From a virus, in IMG/VR virus record IMGVR_UViG_3300003324_000465, positions 1 to 64,000 of that record: a DNA stretch of 64,000 nucleotides; one strand, written 5' to 3'. Below are positions 62,509 through 64,000 of the stretch, piece after piece. Numbering within the stretch: position 1 is the first letter of the stretch; each line of letters opens with the position of its first letter. The notes beneath the pieces were generated by a model. It searched no databases. It was not told the DNA's origin and saw nothing but the letters and a program-made list of their open reading frames with translations. A program made the translations under genes and the position numbers.

Positions 62509-64000
62509 TTAATTGCTGTTAAAATATTCTGCCGCGTAAATTAAATCTTTGCCTGTAATGTGATATATATTGCCAGGAAATAATCCCTTAAATTGATTTA
62601 AATATACAAGCTTTGTTTGTATATTCTCACCGTCAATAAGTTCTTCTTCATTTGAAAAGCTGTACATGTTCGGATCTTCCATCTGCATTGTTTGAAAATC
62701 TTTTGCTATCGTTAATCCGCCCCATGCTATTTTAATTCCTTTACCTCGCACTAATAATGTATTACCTATGCGATTTAACGACGCTATCTGTAAGCGTGCC
62801 CATTTGTTTTCCTGATGATCGTCATTGGAAAAACGACGCCGAAACATCTGCTGCCTGTTCCATATTTCAGGTTGATCATCTATGCGTGCTTTAATTGCGC
62901 TAAATACGTCACTTGTATCTTGTAATCTGTTTTTTAATTCAAGAAACGTCATTGATTCTAATTCTTCTGTTATTGTTGCTGGAGTAGCATAATCATATGC
63001 AAATCCAGCAGGTACCATCTCTATTTGCCCAATGTGAAAAATACTGTTTTGATTATATGTTTGCCCTACTGGATTACCACTTATCGGCACATTATCAATA
63101 TGTAGAGCATATGTCGTTTTATTTGTATATGATCCTGACATATCGTAGTAAAAATTGGTGTGACCTTTATCTCCTACAGTAAAAGGTCCAAGTGTACCTA
63201 CAAGTACATAATTTATATATATCTTAATATAGTCTTCTACATTGTATGAATAATATGTTATAGGTATTTTTACAACATCAGCGCTGTTTGATCGCATAAC
63301 ACTACCACGGAATAAGGGATATTGTTCAGCTTTATGTGTACCCGGCCAAAATAAAAGACGTTGCATAGGTATTCTTGGTGCTAATCGTAATCGACGCATA
63401 AGCCAATCAGATGTATTTGACATTTGATTAAGATCACTAGCACTAATATTTGTATCTCCCGTAAATGTAGGCAAGCCTGGATATGTGCCCCAAAATGTTA
63501 TTCCAGATAAAGGATGTACATAAGCATCTAATACCTGAAATACTCCTGTTTTTGGTGTGTATGCTCCTCCATTTTCAACACTAACTAGAACTTCAATAAC
63601 TTCATTCATGTTATATCCGAGCCCAGATATGTCTATATCTACATTATATTGAGCAGGATTATTAGGATCTGTACCATTATATACAAGTGTACCGATTGAA
63701 TCCTCAGAATCAGATTCTCTCTTAAAATAAATATTTATCTCTTCCGGCCCATCTGTTATAGTTAATAAACGAAATGTAGCAGTAGTTATACCCGTCATAT
63801 ATTTAAAACCACCACGCCATAATTTTAAGAAACTGCGTTCGGAAGCATTCCAATTACTTGCTTTATGCATGGATGGAAACCCCTGCTTACCACGCAAGGA
63901 TAATGCGTCTAATATAATGCTATTAGTACGTAACGTATTTATATCTGTAGCGCTTACTTCTGTATTGGTAGTAAATGTAGGCGCATCTATATATGCTGAG
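62509..64000 (-). CDS. structural protein with internal repeats, 5' end outside window
   Basis: The frame is open to the right edge, so the start lies beyond 64000; the TTG near 63897 is not needed as a start. The edge segment APTFTTNTEVSATDINTLRT and an internal segment LPTFTGDTNISASDLNQMSN about 150 residues later are homologous, so the protein has repeated modules, each starting with this phrase. The middle is beta-rich (VKIPITYYSYNVEDYIKIYI). Likely a virion baseplate or fibre-associated protein by position beside the fibre gene. Confidence 0.75.
   Translation of the reverse strand, partial: SAYIDAPTFTTNTEVSATDINTLRTNSIILDALSLRGKQGFPSMHKASNWNASERSFLKLWRGGFKYMTGITTATFRLLTITDGPEEINIYFKRESDSEDSIGTLVYNGTDPNNPAQYNVDIDISGLGYNMNEVIEVLVSVENGGAYTPKTGVFQVLDAYVHPLSGITFWGTYPGLPTFTGDTNISASDLNQMSNTSDWLMRRLRLAPRIPMQRLLFWPGTHKAEQYPLFRGSVMRSNSADVVKIPITYYSYNVEDYIKIYINYVLVGTLGPFTVGDKGHTNFYYDMSGSYTNKTTYALHIDNVPISGNPVGQTYNQNSIFHIGQIEMVPAGFAYDYATPATITEELESMTFLELKNRLQDTSDVFSAIKARIDDQPEIWNRQQMFRRRFSNDDHQENKWARLQIASLNRIGNTLLVRGKGIKIAWGGLTIAKDFQTMQMEDPNMYSFSNEEELIDGENIQTKLVYLNQFKGLFPGNIYHITGKDLIYAAEYFNSN

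Noticed and set aside
1-64000. Stop-codon reassignment
   Set aside because: TAA, TAG and TGA all end well-supported genes, with normal spacing to the next start.

Overview
The window looks like about 64 kb of a low-GC, tailed double-stranded DNA phage genome, or a phage-plasmid. Evidence for this: densely packed short genes with ATGA/TAATG overlaps, a phage replication set (family A DNA polymerase, DnaB-type helicase, DnaG-type primase, RecA-like protein, PD-(D/E)XK nucleases, ThyX), a 947-residue fibre-like protein and another large structural gene at the right edge, a tRNA cluster and several HNH endonucleases. There is no rRNA and no host housekeeping block. The host cannot be named from sequence. 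Promoters are sigma70-like (TTGAC(A/T), about 17 bp, TATNNT, usually preceded by TGG) and ribosome sites are AAAGGA/AGGAG. The phage tRNAs read mostly A-rich codons (CAA, ATA, TTA, ACA, AGA, plus AAG), which suggests a host less AT-rich than the phage.

Layout. From 1 to 21.5 kb genes run rightward: six tRNAs (one cut by the left edge), an L7/L12-like protein, a vWA protein, RNase H, three methyltransferase-fold genes, a nucleotidyltransferase, a DEDDy exonuclease, a DRB0094-type RNA ligase and two glycosyltransferase-like genes. A membrane/transfer-like block follows at 14.5-19.5 kb (membrane proteins, a lysozyme-like plus M23 peptidoglycan hydrolase, an FtsK-type ATPase and a DUF2227-like membrane protein), behind a repeat-rich leader. 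Then come a dATP/dGTP diphosphohydrolase-like protein and a small P-loop protein. From 22.3 to 23.4 kb there is an almost gene-free, low-complexity, hairpin-rich zone where the two transcription directions converge.

From 64 kb leftward to 23.4 kb nearly all genes are on the minus strand. The right end holds fibre/structural genes and a glycosyltransferase. 43-57 kb holds replication, recombination and nucleotide metabolism. 23-43 kb holds many short accessory genes in small operons, each with its own sigma70-type promoter: a GGDEF protein, a UvrD-type helicase, an AT-hook protein, a kinase-like protein, a thioredoxin-reductase-like flavoprotein, a NADAR protein, a zinc metalloprotease and HNH nucleases.

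Three dispersed non-coding systems stand out. (1) About eight related long inverted-repeat elements of roughly 100 nt sit at operon ends; their arms differ but stay complementary. (2) About 25 copies of a short A/T inverted repeat with a G/C-rich centre sit between a stop codon and the next ribosome site. (3) Five minus-strand promoters share a block overlapping and upstream of the -35 box, suggesting a common regulator. Gene functions come from motif recognition by eye. Many small genes are unrecognised and are described as such.
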